Position numbers and translations under genes: made by a program
Notes under the pieces: model-generated
Told to the model about the DNA's origin: nothing
The model's input: only the letters and a program-made list of their open reading frames with translations
Databases searched by the model: none
Shown: positions 34,060 to 41,407 of the stretch, piece after piece
Layout of the letters: every line of letters starts with the position of its first letter
Position numbering within the stretch: the first letter of the stretch is position 1
Assembly (NCBI GenBank): GCA_964515255.1
Contig: CAZETL010000001.1
Location: 1-42,924 of the forward strand
Origin: GCA-016699975 sp964515255
GTDB lineage: Bacteria; Patescibacteriota; Minisyncoccia; Moranbacterales; UBA1568
Direction: 5' to 3'
Length of the DNA: 42,924 nt

Positions 34060-35292
34060 TTATGCCGACGCTTCTTTCTCGCTTGCATTATCTTCCAAAA
34101 AGAATGCCGGGAGAAGCACCATACCGAAAACGAAAGCCGGAAGGAGGAAGACGCTCTGGAGTGGGAATTTGAAAAGCCACAGGATAAGCACCGCGGCAGC
34201 AGTTATGTTTGCGAGAGGACCAGCTGTTCGGAAAAACGCGATGAGCTCCGGACTCCTACTGTCGATTCGCTTGTAGAAATACGAGTCTCTCAAAACTTCA
34301 AGAGCGGCCGCGCCAACTCGAGTTGCAAAGAGAATCACCCCCCAGAGGGCAATATTTGGCATCGTGAGACGCGAGACAAGGGCTGTTGATATTCCGGCGA
34401 CGAGAATCGCTCCGATGAGGAGCTCTTTCTCGCCGATCCATCGGTCGGCGATCACGCCAAGAGGATACTGAATGATCACAAATGGAATGAGCATGACGGT
34501 CAATACGATTCCAATGTCGTCCCAGGCCATTCCGAGAAGTCGAAGCTGCACCGGCACGTACACGATCATTACGGCATAAAAAAACTCGAGAGAAAACGAC
34601 ACCGCGTAAATCCGGAGAATATCGGTTCTCCGTGACACCGCTCTGAGAATACCTAAGGGAGACACGCGAACGAAAGAGCGGGCATTCACGCCATACAGCG
34701 CAAAGAGCGAGAAAAGAAAGAGTCCGATATAAAGAAAAAGGCTCGTCAGGAAAACTCCGCGAAATCCGTATATTTCCAGAATATTTGTCGAGAGGAACGG
34801 CGCAAGAAGAAGTCCGGCATTCATCGCGGTGAGATGCAAACTCCGAATTCTTCCCGATCGCCGATCGTCAGAAAAATGCTCCAGCACAACATCCAGCGCA
34901 ACCCAAGCAACAATGCCGAATGCGAAATACCCCATCACGAAAATCGAGCCGGCTATCGATACCGGAATGAGAACAATCGGAATCTGCATTACGACGACCC
35001 CGAGAAGAAGCAACAGAAAACCCGAAGAATTCCCGCATACCCGCAGAAAATCATGGAGAAAGAAAAGGAACGCGAGGACAACGGCACATGTCGCGAGATA
35101 GAAGATGCTGACATTCGGATTCCCGATTGCCGCCGAAAAATAGGAGGAAGCGATATAGAGCGGAAATGCTCCGGAAAATCCAAAGAAAAACGAGATCCAG
35201 CCGAGCATTTTCGTTCGAAAGACATCGAGGTGTTCAATATGTCGTTCTCTCAAAAATGCCCGAGGTTCCGCCTCGCTATTTTCTAATCTCAT
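34060..35292 (-). CDS. Major facilitator superfamily transporter
   Basis: About 410 residues from ATG 35292 (MRLENSEAEPRAFLRERH) with twelve predicted membrane helices. A GGAGG lies only one base before this ATG, too near for normal use, so the start is provisional. The MFS traits are DDRRSGRIRSLHLTAMNAGLLLAPFL in the second helix pair region, and the C-half loop motif GVIADRWIGEKELL (consensus G-x-x-aDRxGrkxx-l). The N-half lacks the same clear loop. Substrate unknown; the pattern resembles drug or metabolite exporters. The C-terminus is acidic (EDNASEKEASA). No operon partner is evident. Confidence 0.88.
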   Translation of the reverse strand: MRLENSEAEPRAFLRERHIEHLDVFRTKMLGWISFFFGFSGAFPLYIASSYFSAAIGNPNVSIFYLATCAVVLAFLFFLHDFLRVCGNSSGFLLLLLGVVVMQIPIVLIPVSIAGSIFVMGYFAFGIVAWVALDVVLEHFSDDRRSGRIRSLHLTAMNAGLLLAPFLSTNILEIYGFRGVFLTSLFLYIGLFLFSLFALYGVNARSFVRVSPLGILRAVSRRTDILRIYAVSFSLEFFYAVMIVYVPVQLRLLGMAWDDIGIVLTVMLIPFVIIQYPLGVIADRWIGEKELLIGAILVAGISTALVSRLTMPNIALWGVILFATRVGAAALEVLRDSYFYKRIDSRSPELIAFFRTAGPLANITAAAVLILWLFKFPLQSVFLLPAFVFGMVLLPAFFLEDNASEKEASA

Positions 35293-35351
35293 GCCTCCAT
35301 TATCGCAGAAAACCCGCCCCAAGTCGAAATCATCGCCAGTAAGAATTCAGC

Positions 35352-35852
35352 CTATTTCACGCACCCCGGTTTATATCCCCGAGACTCCGCCTCGGCAGCC
35401 GAAGAAAAACACACCCGATTCTCCGGTTTTATACGCTTCGCCCATGAGCAAGAAGGAAGATGGTACTTGTCCGAGTTTCTGCTTCCCACAAAAGCGCATT
35501 TTCCCATCCCTTCCGAAGGGGTCTCTTTTGCCGAGCTAACATCCGGCACATTCCCCGCCTTGAAAGATCCGGGTTCCGCAATATTTTTGGATTCGCCTGA
35601 TTGAGCGGGCGATTCCGGCTGAGGATGAGGAGAAGCGGTCTGATCAACCGGGATACGGACAATCATCGGTTCCACCCTGCGGTCTCGACCCACGAGAAAT
35701 CCCGCCTCGAAAGCAAAAGCTAGAGAAAACAATACGGAAAGAGACAGGAGAATTTTCAACCCGCTCCCTCGAAACCGAATCAGGTACCTCTCGAATGTAC
35801 CTTCCAGCTGTCTTCGCAAACCGAGAAATACGACTTTCATCCGATACATCAT
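35352..35852 (-). CDS. Membrane-anchored protein with C-terminal Ada-like metal-binding domain
   Basis: About 166 residues from ATG 35852 (MMYRMKVVFLGL). An earlier ATG at 35921 is open but overlaps the rpmA promoter. One transmembrane helix (ILLSLSVLFSLAFAFEAGFLVG), a Pro/Ser/Glu-rich linker, then FVGSRNSDKYHLPSCSWAKRIKPENRV and SSAAEAESRGYKPGC, the Ada-type zinc-binding fold often found on surface proteins of CPR bacteria. Here the motif has one Cys pair plus further Cys (MGKCAFVG, NRVCFSS). Role unknown; it may bind a metal outside the cell. It is divergent from rpmA. Confidence 0.82.
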   Translation of the reverse strand: MMYRMKVVFLGLRRQLEGTFERYLIRFRGSGLKILLSLSVLFSLAFAFEAGFLVGRDRRVEPMIVRIPVDQTASPHPQPESPAQSGESKNIAEPGSFKAGNVPDVSSAKETPSEGMGKCAFVGSRNSDKYHLPSCSWAKRIKPENRVCFSSAAEAESRGYKPGCVK

Positions 35853-35907
35853 ATGGAATTCGGAAAGAAGAAGATAGTACGCCTCTTTTTCGAAAGGCGC
35901 AAGGGAA

Positions 35908-35936
35908 TTGACAGTAAACATAAAAGAGGATACTAT
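35908..35936 (+). promoter_or_regulatory. rpmA promoter
   Basis: TTGACA (35908-35913), 17-nt spacer, TACTAT (35931-35936). The perfect -35 and good -10 predict transcription from about 35943, leaving a leader of about 20 nt before the rpmA ATG at 35963. Confidence 0.75.
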
Positions 35937-35962
35937 GCCTCCGTTATTCCTCTTCTCCTTTT

Positions 35963-36268
35963 ATGGCACATCGGAAAGCAGGCGGGTCAACCGACCTCGG
36001 ACGTGACTCCATTGCCAAGCGGCTCGGCGTAAAGCGCTTTGGCAGTCAACTCGTAAAGCCAGGCGAAATCATCATTCGGCAACGCGGCACCAAATTCCAT
36101 CCAGGGAAAAATGTGCGCCAAGGCGCCGATGACACGATTTTCTCCCTCGTCGAAGGGGTAGTTTCCTTCAAGCATAAGAAAGTCGTCTCTTTCACTGGAA
36201 AATTAGAGAAAAGAACCTTTGTCGAAGTCGTAAAAACCGTGAAGATAGAAAAGGCTGAGGCAAAGTAA
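35963..36268 (+). CDS. rpmA: 50S ribosomal protein L27
   Basis: A 101-residue protein starting MAHRKAGGSTDLGRDSIAKRLGVKRF with the conserved R-Q-R-G-T-K-x-H-P-G-x-N-V segment (IIRQRGTKFHPGKNV) and GADDTIFSLVEGVVSF. L27 contacts the peptidyl-transferase centre; here the N-terminus begins directly without the cleaved leader seen in Firmicutes. It stands alone, without rplU, between the Ada-like gene and a terminator. No Shine-Dalgarno precedes the ATG. Confidence 0.98.
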   Translation: MAHRKAGGSTDLGRDSIAKRLGVKRFGSQLVKPGEIIIRQRGTKFHPGKNVRQGADDTIFSLVEGVVSFKHKKVVSFTGKLEKRTFVEVVKTVKIEKAEAK

Positions 36269-36317
36269 TTATTTCTCCAGAAATTCTCGCACAGAGCACC
36301 AGTCCAACCGAATATGG

Positions 36318-36350
36318 AAAAGCCTCAGGCATCATCGCTTGAGGCTTTTT
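36318..36350 (+). terminator. Intrinsic terminator of rpmA
   Basis: Arms AAAAGCCTCA (36318-36327) and TGAGGCTTTT (36340-36349) with a 12-base loop, followed by a T-rich stretch. It lies 50 nt after the rpmA stop. Confidence 0.88.
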
Positions 36351-36439
36351 AGTTCTTTTTTGGATTATTGGGTTGGGTACCCCTCAAGCCGTTCTCAACG
36401 CACCAAAACCCGACGTTCGCCGCTATTTCCAGCGAGATT

Positions 36440-36919
36440 TCAGGACATATCTCTTCTCTTCCAGGGGCAGCAGAAAGTGCTTTTCGACGGAAATACAGAC
36501 CCCTCCTTGCTCACTCGACAGTGCAATATTGCTGCCACGCCATTCCCTGCAACTCCCTCTCCAACCACCGCTCGATCAACCACGAGCGAAGGTCCGCAGT
36601 CTGTGTCACTTTTGCCACCAACGACAGTAAAGATTTTCACTCCTAATGAATCCGTTCCAACCGAGAGAGAATCCAGAAATTCTTTCGAAGATTCCTCCCA
36701 AACTCGAACCAAAAGGCAAGTCGACCCAGATGCAATGCTGGACACCGCGAAATTCTTCGCCAAGCCATCGAACGCATCCGCAACGACGAGAGCGACCCGT
36801 ATCGATTCGCCTTCTGCCGCACGCACCAAATCAATTTGTGCCAATTGACCACTAGCGAGAACCACTCCGAACACCCATCCCTCAAGCTGAGGGGTTCTAT
36901 CAATCTCTATCAGCTTCAC
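36440..36919 (-). CDS. Orphan protein of unknown function (159 residues)
   Basis: The frame starts with GTG 36919 (MKLIEIDRTPQLEGWVFGVV) and has an excellent AAGGAG six bases upstream, which decides the strand: plus-strand frames over the same region have no such support. The sequence is soluble with alternating hydrophobic strands (GVVLASGQLAQIDLVRA, RVALVVADAFDGL, GVKIFTVVGGKSDT) and a Cys-containing end (AILHCRVSK, FCCPWKRRDM). I recognise no family. It starts 20 nt after the stop of the other orphan gene (36939-37499) and probably shares its transcript. Its stop is about 90 nt from the rpmA terminator, on the opposite strand. Confidence 0.6.
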   Translation of the reverse strand: MKLIEIDRTPQLEGWVFGVVLASGQLAQIDLVRAAEGESIRVALVVADAFDGLAKNFAVSSIASGSTCLLVRVWEESSKEFLDSLSVGTDSLGVKIFTVVGGKSDTDCGPSLVVDRAVVGEGVAGNGVAAILHCRVSKEGSVFPSKSTFCCPWKRRDMS

Positions 36920-36932
36920 TGCACACTCCTTC

Positions 36933-36948
36933 GGCTGCCTAGGCAGCC
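36933..36948. repeat. 16-bp perfect palindrome at the stop of the upstream orphan gene
   Basis: GGCTGCCTAGGCAGCC reads the same on both strands. It spans the TAG stop codon of the 186-residue orphan gene and lies just before the AAGGAG site of the 159-residue orphan gene, so it could form a hairpin that affects coupling. Confidence 0.75.
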
Positions 36949-37499
36949 CGTTTCAGTTCAACTCCAGAGGAGTCATCGCGAGAAACACCTCCCAATGGCT
37001 TCTCTCTGCTTTTCCCCAAACGCGCTCCGAGCACCCGCAAGGCAGAAAACGCGCTCGCTATTCCTTTCGCACCCTCATCCCCCTCCTTTTCCGAATGCAG
37101 ACTGCAAAACCTTTCTATCACGTTTGATATGAATTTGTCAATGAGATCATCCTTTCCTGGAAAAGAACTTTTTTCAATTCCGACGACAGCTGCCCGTTTC
37201 TCTTTCTCACCGAAACTCTTTCTGTTTTGGGGACCAAAACCAGGAGCAACCCTTTCCGACAGGTCAAGAAGCACATCATCCAGAACATTCCCATTTATAA
37301 CCTCTTCCCGGAACCACGATGCAAAAACAGGGAACACCCCTTCCCTTTCCTTCTCTGCCATTCTGAATATCTCACCCACTATTGGAGCCTGGACTCTCCA
37401 AATCCAGAACTCTTGCCAATGCTCTTCTTCCTTCGACAGTTCCTGCGATAGCACCTCAGCATCATCCACTTTAACAGTATTTGGATTCTCAACAGACAT
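36939..37499 (-). CDS. Orphan protein of unknown function (186 residues)
   Basis: Starts MSVENPNTVKVDDAEVLSQELSK at ATG 37499 and is rich in charged residues. Segments such as HWQEFWIWRVQAPIVGEIFRMAEKEREG and DDLIDKFISNVIERFCSLHSEKEG look helical. A mid-segment GFGPQNRKSFGEKEKRAAVVGIEKSSFPGKDD is lysine-rich. No family recognised, no signal or membrane helix. It lies upstream of the 159-residue orphan gene, with a palindrome across its stop. It is separated from pyrG (start 39240, stop 37570) by 70 nt on the same strand; whether it has its own promoter is unclear. Confidence 0.65.
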   Translation of the reverse strand: MSVENPNTVKVDDAEVLSQELSKEEEHWQEFWIWRVQAPIVGEIFRMAEKEREGVFPVFASWFREEVINGNVLDDVLLDLSERVAPGFGPQNRKSFGEKEKRAAVVGIEKSSFPGKDDLIDKFISNVIERFCSLHSEKEGDEGAKGIASAFSALRVLGARLGKSREKPLGGVSRDDSSGVELKRAA

Positions 37500-37569
37500 A
37501 AGATTTGTTTTTTACAGCATCACATCGAGACAATATCTGACTTCTAACCTGTTGATTGTAAGATATAAA

Positions 37570-39240
37570 TTATTTCCCAGAAAACTTTTTCTCTGCGCAA
37601 AGAACCGCAGCTTTCAAGAACTCCACAAAAAGCGGATGCGGATCAAGCGGCGAAGACTGGAACTCCGGATGAAATTGCGTTCCGAGAAAGAATGGATGCT
37701 TCTCCCGAGGCAACTCGGCGATTTCCATAAGCCGGCTGTCGGGCGATGTCCCCGAAAACACCAACCCAGATTTCTCGATACGCTCAATGTATTCTGGGTT
37801 CACTTCGTACCGATGGCGGTGGCGTTCGGAAATGTGCTGCTTCCCGTACGCTTCGTATGCGATAGTCTGTTTTTTGAGGAGTGCCGGGTATGCTCCGAGA
37901 CGCATAGTTGCCCCATATTCCCGTTTCCGGATCCGCTCTTTCTGTTCCGGCATAATGTCAATCACCGGATATTTCGTCGCTGCATCCACTTCGACCGTAT
38001 GCGCTCCAGAAAGACCGGCAACATGTCTCGCGTATTCGACTACTGCAAGCTGCATCCCGTAGCAAAGCCCGAAGTAAGGGATTTTGTTTTCACGGCAATA
38101 GCGAATCGCAGCGATTTTCCCTTCGATGCCCCTCGATCCAAATCCTCCCGGAATGAGTATCCCGTCATATCCGGACAATTCTTCTAGAAACTTCGAATCC
38201 GATTCATAGCCCTCGCTCTCCAACCATTCGATAATTGGCTTCCGACGAACCGAGTATGCCGCATGTTTTATCGCTTCTATGACGCTAATATATACATCGG
38301 ACAAGACGAAATCGCCCGTCTTAAAGTACTTCCCAACAATGCCGATACGGACTGATGAATCGATGTTTCTGATGCGAGAAACAAGCGCGTTCCACCTCCC
38401 CATATCTTTTGATTTCGGTCGAAGCCCGAGTTTTCTCAAAAGGATAGAGCTAAGATTGTCTTTTTCAAAATTCACCGGAACATCATAGATACTCTCGACG
38501 TCGGGTGCGCTTATGACATCTTCTTTCTTCACATTGCAGAAAATAGCGATTTTCTCTTTTCGTTTCTCGTCGAGCGAGTGATCGCTCCTCGCGATAATAA
38601 TATCGGGCTGTATTCCCGCCCCATTCAGCGTGCGTGCCGCATACTGGGTCGGTTTCGTCTTCATCTCTCCGATTTTATTTGGAACCGGCAGGTAGCTCAC
38701 CAGGACGAAGAGTACGTCTTCTGGACGCTCTATCTTCATCATGCGGGCTGCCTCGAGAAAGAGGATATTCTGATATTCTCCGATCGTTCCGCCGATTTCG
38801 ACAATAGTAATGTCGGCCCCGTCTTTCTTCGCAGCATTCTTGATTCGACCGATTACCTCAAGCGGGATGTGCGGCACCACTTCGACGCATTTCCCGCCGT
38901 ATTCGAGATTTCGTTCGCGATTGATAACCGCCTGATATACGCTCCCCGTCGTCATGTAATTGTCGCGCGTCAGGCTTTTCCCGAGAAACCGTTCGTAGTT
39001 CCCCATGTCTTGATCCGTCTCGTAGCCATCATCAAGAACGAAGACTTCCCCGTGCTCGGTCGGATTCATAGTACCCGCATCCACATTGATATACGGGTCG
39101 ATTTTGAGAGCCGTTATTTCAAAGCCGCGCGAGGCGAGAATCTTCCCTATCGACGACGACGCTATTCCTTTCCCGACGCCACTCATTACCCCTCCTACCA
39201 CGAATATATATTTCGTCCGGTGCTTCTTTGAAGCTGCCAT
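37570..39240 (-). CDS. pyrG: CTP synthase
   Basis: A 556-residue protein with both domains. Synthetase domain: KYIFVVGGVMSGVGKGIASSSIG, KIDPYINVDAGTMNPTEHGEVFVLDDGYETDQDMGNYERFL, NRERNLEYGGKCVEVVPHI, VEIGGTIGEYQN. Amidotransferase domain: LIPGGFGSRG, FGLCYGMQLAVVEYAR (Cys nucleophile), and GTQFHPEFQS (His, Glu). It makes CTP from UTP, ATP and glutamine. The first loop reads GGVMSGVGKG where Escherichia coli has GGVVSSLGKG; this variant is one I associate with CPR and archaea-like sequences. A Shine-Dalgarno AAAGGAG sits five bases before ATG 39240. Confidence 0.98.
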   Translation of the reverse strand: MAASKKHRTKYIFVVGGVMSGVGKGIASSSIGKILASRGFEITALKIDPYINVDAGTMNPTEHGEVFVLDDGYETDQDMGNYERFLGKSLTRDNYMTTGSVYQAVINRERNLEYGGKCVEVVPHIPLEVIGRIKNAAKKDGADITIVEIGGTIGEYQNILFLEAARMMKIERPEDVLFVLVSYLPVPNKIGEMKTKPTQYAARTLNGAGIQPDIIIARSDHSLDEKRKEKIAIFCNVKKEDVISAPDVESIYDVPVNFEKDNLSSILLRKLGLRPKSKDMGRWNALVSRIRNIDSSVRIGIVGKYFKTGDFVLSDVYISVIEAIKHAAYSVRRKPIIEWLESEGYESDSKFLEELSGYDGILIPGGFGSRGIEGKIAAIRYCRENKIPYFGLCYGMQLAVVEYARHVAGLSGAHTVEVDAATKYPVIDIMPEQKERIRKREYGATMRLGAYPALLKKQTIAYEAYGKQHISERHRHRYEVNPEYIERIEKSGLVFSGTSPDSRLMEIAELPREKHPFFLGTQFHPEFQSSPLDPHPLFVEFLKAAVLCAEKKFSGK

Positions 39241-39304
39241 ATGCTCTCCTTTATATGGAAATTAACGCAAAAAAAACAGAAATCAAAGCCTCTCTTTCCA
39301 AAGA

Positions 39305-39332
39305 CAAAGAGTCCCGGAGAAGGGACCCTTTG
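39305..39332 (-). terminator. Hairpin downstream of rplI (weak terminator)
   Basis: Arms CAAAGAGTCCC (39305-39315) and GGGACCCTTTG (39322-39332) pair except for one A-C mismatch. On the minus strand it lies 29 nt after the rplI stop and is followed by a moderately T-rich sequence without a clean T-run. It may end rplI transcription or only protect the message. Confidence 0.5.
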
Positions 39333-39360
39333 AGAGAACTTAATGTACGAGGAAAATTTC

Positions 39361-39807
39361 CTACTCGCCCTTCAATATTACCACGAACGGAATCTTGGTG
39401 CCATTCCCGAAATCCGCCTCCAACTCGTATGTCCCCACCTTCTTGAGAGGTTTCGGAAGCACGATATATTCTTCGGAAACCAATACGCCGTCTTTCGCAA
39501 GCGCCTTCACGATGTCCTTTGTGGTAACGGAGCCGAAAAGCACGCCCTCTTTTTCTTTGACGCCAATGCGAACCTCCCGCTCCCGAAGAGCCTGAGCCTC
39601 TTCACTTACCCGCTGCCGCTCCTCCTGCGCTCGCTTTGCCTCGCGAGCTCGAATTGTCTCGGCCCGACGAATCGCAGCTGGCGTTCCAGGCTCTGCGTAT
39701 CCCTTTGGAAAAAGGAAATTCCTCGCAAAACCGGCCGCAACGGCTTTTACCTCGCCAGCCTTTGCTGTTCGCTCGACATCCTGCAGAAACACCACTGTCG
39801 TTCGCAT
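39361..39807 (-). CDS. rplI: 50S ribosomal protein L9
   Basis: A 148-residue protein with the L9 N-terminal signature VVFLQDVERTAKAGEVKAVAAGFARNFLFPKGYAEP (consensus: ...G..v.V..GYaRNyLiPkg.A), a long Arg/Glu helix in the middle and the C-terminal domain with GVLFGSVTTKDIVKAL and IVLPKPLKKVGTYEL. It binds 23S rRNA at the L1 stalk base. Several CPR lineages lack L9, so its presence is useful for placing the organism. It follows tRNA-Val by 44 nt and precedes pyrG by 120 nt on the same strand. Confidence 0.97.
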   Translation of the reverse strand: MRTTVVFLQDVERTAKAGEVKAVAAGFARNFLFPKGYAEPGTPAAIRRAETIRAREAKRAQEERQRVSEEAQALREREVRIGVKEKEGVLFGSVTTKDIVKALAKDGVLVSEEYIVLPKPLKKVGTYELEADFGNGTKIPFVVILKGE

Positions 39808-39851
39808 ATCAATAATCGTTAAAATTTCTGAAAATTCAAAAAAACAGAGAC

Positions 39852-39928
39852 TGGTGCTCGCATCTGGACTCGAACCAGAGACCTTTCGAATGTGAATCGA
39901 ACGCTCTAACCAACTGAGCTATGCGAGC
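39852..39928 (-). tRNA. tRNA-Val (anticodon CAC)
   Basis: 77 nt with encoded 3' CCA. Acceptor GCTCGCA pairs with TGCGAGC, D arm GCTC-AGTTGGTTA-GAGC, anticodon arm TTCGA-TTCACAT-TCGAA with anticodon CAC, T arm TCTGG-TTCGAGT-CCAGA, discriminator A. All stems pair fully. It decodes GTG. The gene lies between apbE copy 2 and rplI. Confidence 0.96.
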
Positions 39929-40029
39929 TCCTCCGCTTATCTCACCGGAATCTACACTATTTCCGTTGTTTCCGCAAGTGAGAGATGCTCTCCCGTGGCG
40001 CAAGCAGCCCCTCCCAAGAAGTGCCAGCC

Positions 40030-40968
40030 TCAAAACAACTCTCCTTCCCAATCCGAACTCACCTCAATCCTCCCGTCTTCGAAAAACAGGATGAATTGCG
40101 CGCCAAACTCCCGAGAGATATCCCTGTACCGATCCGCACCTCCAAAACAGAGAGCTGATGTCGCCGAGTCCGCGTCAAATGCCGTCGGCGCAAGAACAGC
40201 GCATCCAACAACTGATCTGATCGGGAAGCCGGACCGAACGTCAACAAGATGGTGCCATGATCCCCACCGCCGTTTGAAGACATCCGAAACGGCAAGACTC
40301 CGGAAATAAAGCTCTGCCATTCCCACCGCCATTCCCGGTCGCCCCGGCCACTCAATTGCCGCCCGATACGCAGTATCCGCTTCGGTGGAAGTAGCATAAA
40401 CATCGCCGCCTCCTTCAATGAGATGGCATGGAAAACCGAAATTCGTGAGCAATCGGCTCGCCCGGTCTATCGCGTAACCCTTTCCGATACCTCCGAAATC
40501 AAAAGATATTGGTCCAGAGATTGCAAGAAGATTTCCTCCTTCCAATGACCAATAATGAGGATTCATCCCAGCAGCTTCATCCGCGCGCATTATCGGTTCC
40601 AATCTCCCATATCCCGCCCGCTCAAGGAGACTCCCCGACATCCCTACGTCAAAAGCCCCTTCCGTGAGATTTCGAATTCGCTCCGATCGTTTCAGAAGCT
40701 CAAGAAAATCATCCGACACGCGATATCGCCCCGACTTCGCAGATCGGAATGCGTTCACTTCGCTTCCATCGACAAATCTGGAAAACCTCGATTCAAATTT
40801 TTCTAGAAATCGGCGCACTTCGAAAAAAGCGGATTCCAGACGATGTTGAAACACTTCTTTCGGACGGCGCACAGAAACATTCCATACCGACCCAAGGGCA
40901 TGGAAAGAAGCTTCCTCCTTCAAGAATGAGGGAAAAGGCTCAGGATTTGAGCTGCCCAAGAGCGTCAT
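40030..40968 (-). CDS. apbE: FAD:protein FMN transferase (ApbE family), copy 2
   Basis: About 312 residues from ATG 40968 (MTLLGSSNPEPFPS), which overlaps the FMN_bind gene end by 29 nt. Motifs: ESRFSRFVDGSEVNAF, GAFDVGMSGSLL, the core FDFGGIGKGYAIDRAS, HLIEGGGDVYATST, SWHHLVDVRSGFPIRS and FDADSATSALCFGG. The enzyme attaches FMN from FAD to a Ser/Thr. The partner is very likely the overlapping gene's product (motif DTVGGAS). Neither this copy nor copy 1 shows a signal peptide, although its likely target is extracytoplasmic, so a missed upstream start, other export or cytosolic modification are possible. It is clearly different from copy 1, so the two are not recent duplicates. Confidence 0.94.
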   Translation of the reverse strand: MTLLGSSNPEPFPSFLKEEASFHALGSVWNVSVRRPKEVFQHRLESAFFEVRRFLEKFESRFSRFVDGSEVNAFRSAKSGRYRVSDDFLELLKRSERIRNLTEGAFDVGMSGSLLERAGYGRLEPIMRADEAAGMNPHYWSLEGGNLLAISGPISFDFGGIGKGYAIDRASRLLTNFGFPCHLIEGGGDVYATSTEADTAYRAAIEWPGRPGMAVGMAELYFRSLAVSDVFKRRWGSWHHLVDVRSGFPIRSVVGCAVLAPTAFDADSATSALCFGGADRYRDISREFGAQFILFFEDGRIEVSSDWEGELF

Positions 40969-41371
40969 TGAAAGCTTTCGTCGTAAGGGATGCCCCTCCA
41001 ACCGTATCAATGGCCGAAAGTTCGCTTAATCTTTTCCCCACAAGGACAGAAGAAATATCTTTGGAGAACGCCTCCTGAAATTTTTTTGAAATGTCGTTTT
41101 GCGCTTTGACTTCAGTATCCGCTCGAGCGATAGTTCCCGAACTATCAACGAGAAGTTGAAATGCAACCGCATCTTCCCCTGCCGGCGTTTTGTAGGTTGT
41201 CTCTACTCTTCGTTCACCGTTCCTATTCTTTGTCGCTCCGGCTTCCGGATTCTTTGGCGTCGAGTCCTTCGGTTTTGACTGATCCGATGTCGACCCGAAT
41301 CGAAATGCGACAATCGCCAAAATAAGAGCGGCTGCCCCTGCAAATAGTCCCTTTCGCATATGACTTTCCAT
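40940..41371 (-). CDS. FMN_bind-domain protein with membrane anchor, predicted ApbE substrate
   Basis: A 143-residue protein (ATG 41371; ATG 41359 is an alternative). N-terminal membrane segment about residues 9-25 (LFAGAAALILAIVAF), a Pro/Asn/Lys linker and a FMN_bind domain from about 55 with ISKKFQEAFSK and the flavinylation motif DTVGGASLTT (residues 122-131). In RnfG/NqrC the motif is D-x-x-[S/T]-G-A-[T/S]-x-[T/S]; here Ser128 is the likely attachment residue and the preceding S/T is Gly. The gene overlaps apbE copy 2 and is divergent from the NqrB/RnfD-like gene (36 nt between starts). Together they form a compact flavin transfer set. Confidence 0.88.
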   Translation of the reverse strand: MESHMRKGLFAGAAALILAIVAFRFGSTSDQSKPKDSTPKNPEAGATKNRNGERRVETTYKTPAGEDAVAFQLLVDSSGTIARADTEVKAQNDISKKFQEAFSKDISSVLVGKRLSELSAIDTVGGASLTTKAFNDALGQLKS

Positions 41372-41407
41372 TTTCGTATGTTATGCTGCTGAAATGCGCA
41401 ATCTACA

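Noticed and set aside
36339..36848. Plus-strand frame of 169 codons after the rpmA terminator
   Set aside because: Low-complexity Ser/Thr/Arg product, no ribosome site, and it begins within the terminator tail; the minus-strand frame has an excellent Shine-Dalgarno.
37129..38187. Plus-strand open frame of 352 codons
   Set aside because: It runs antisense across pyrG and the 186-residue orphan gene; its product is Arg/Ser-rich without any domain, as expected for a shadow frame.
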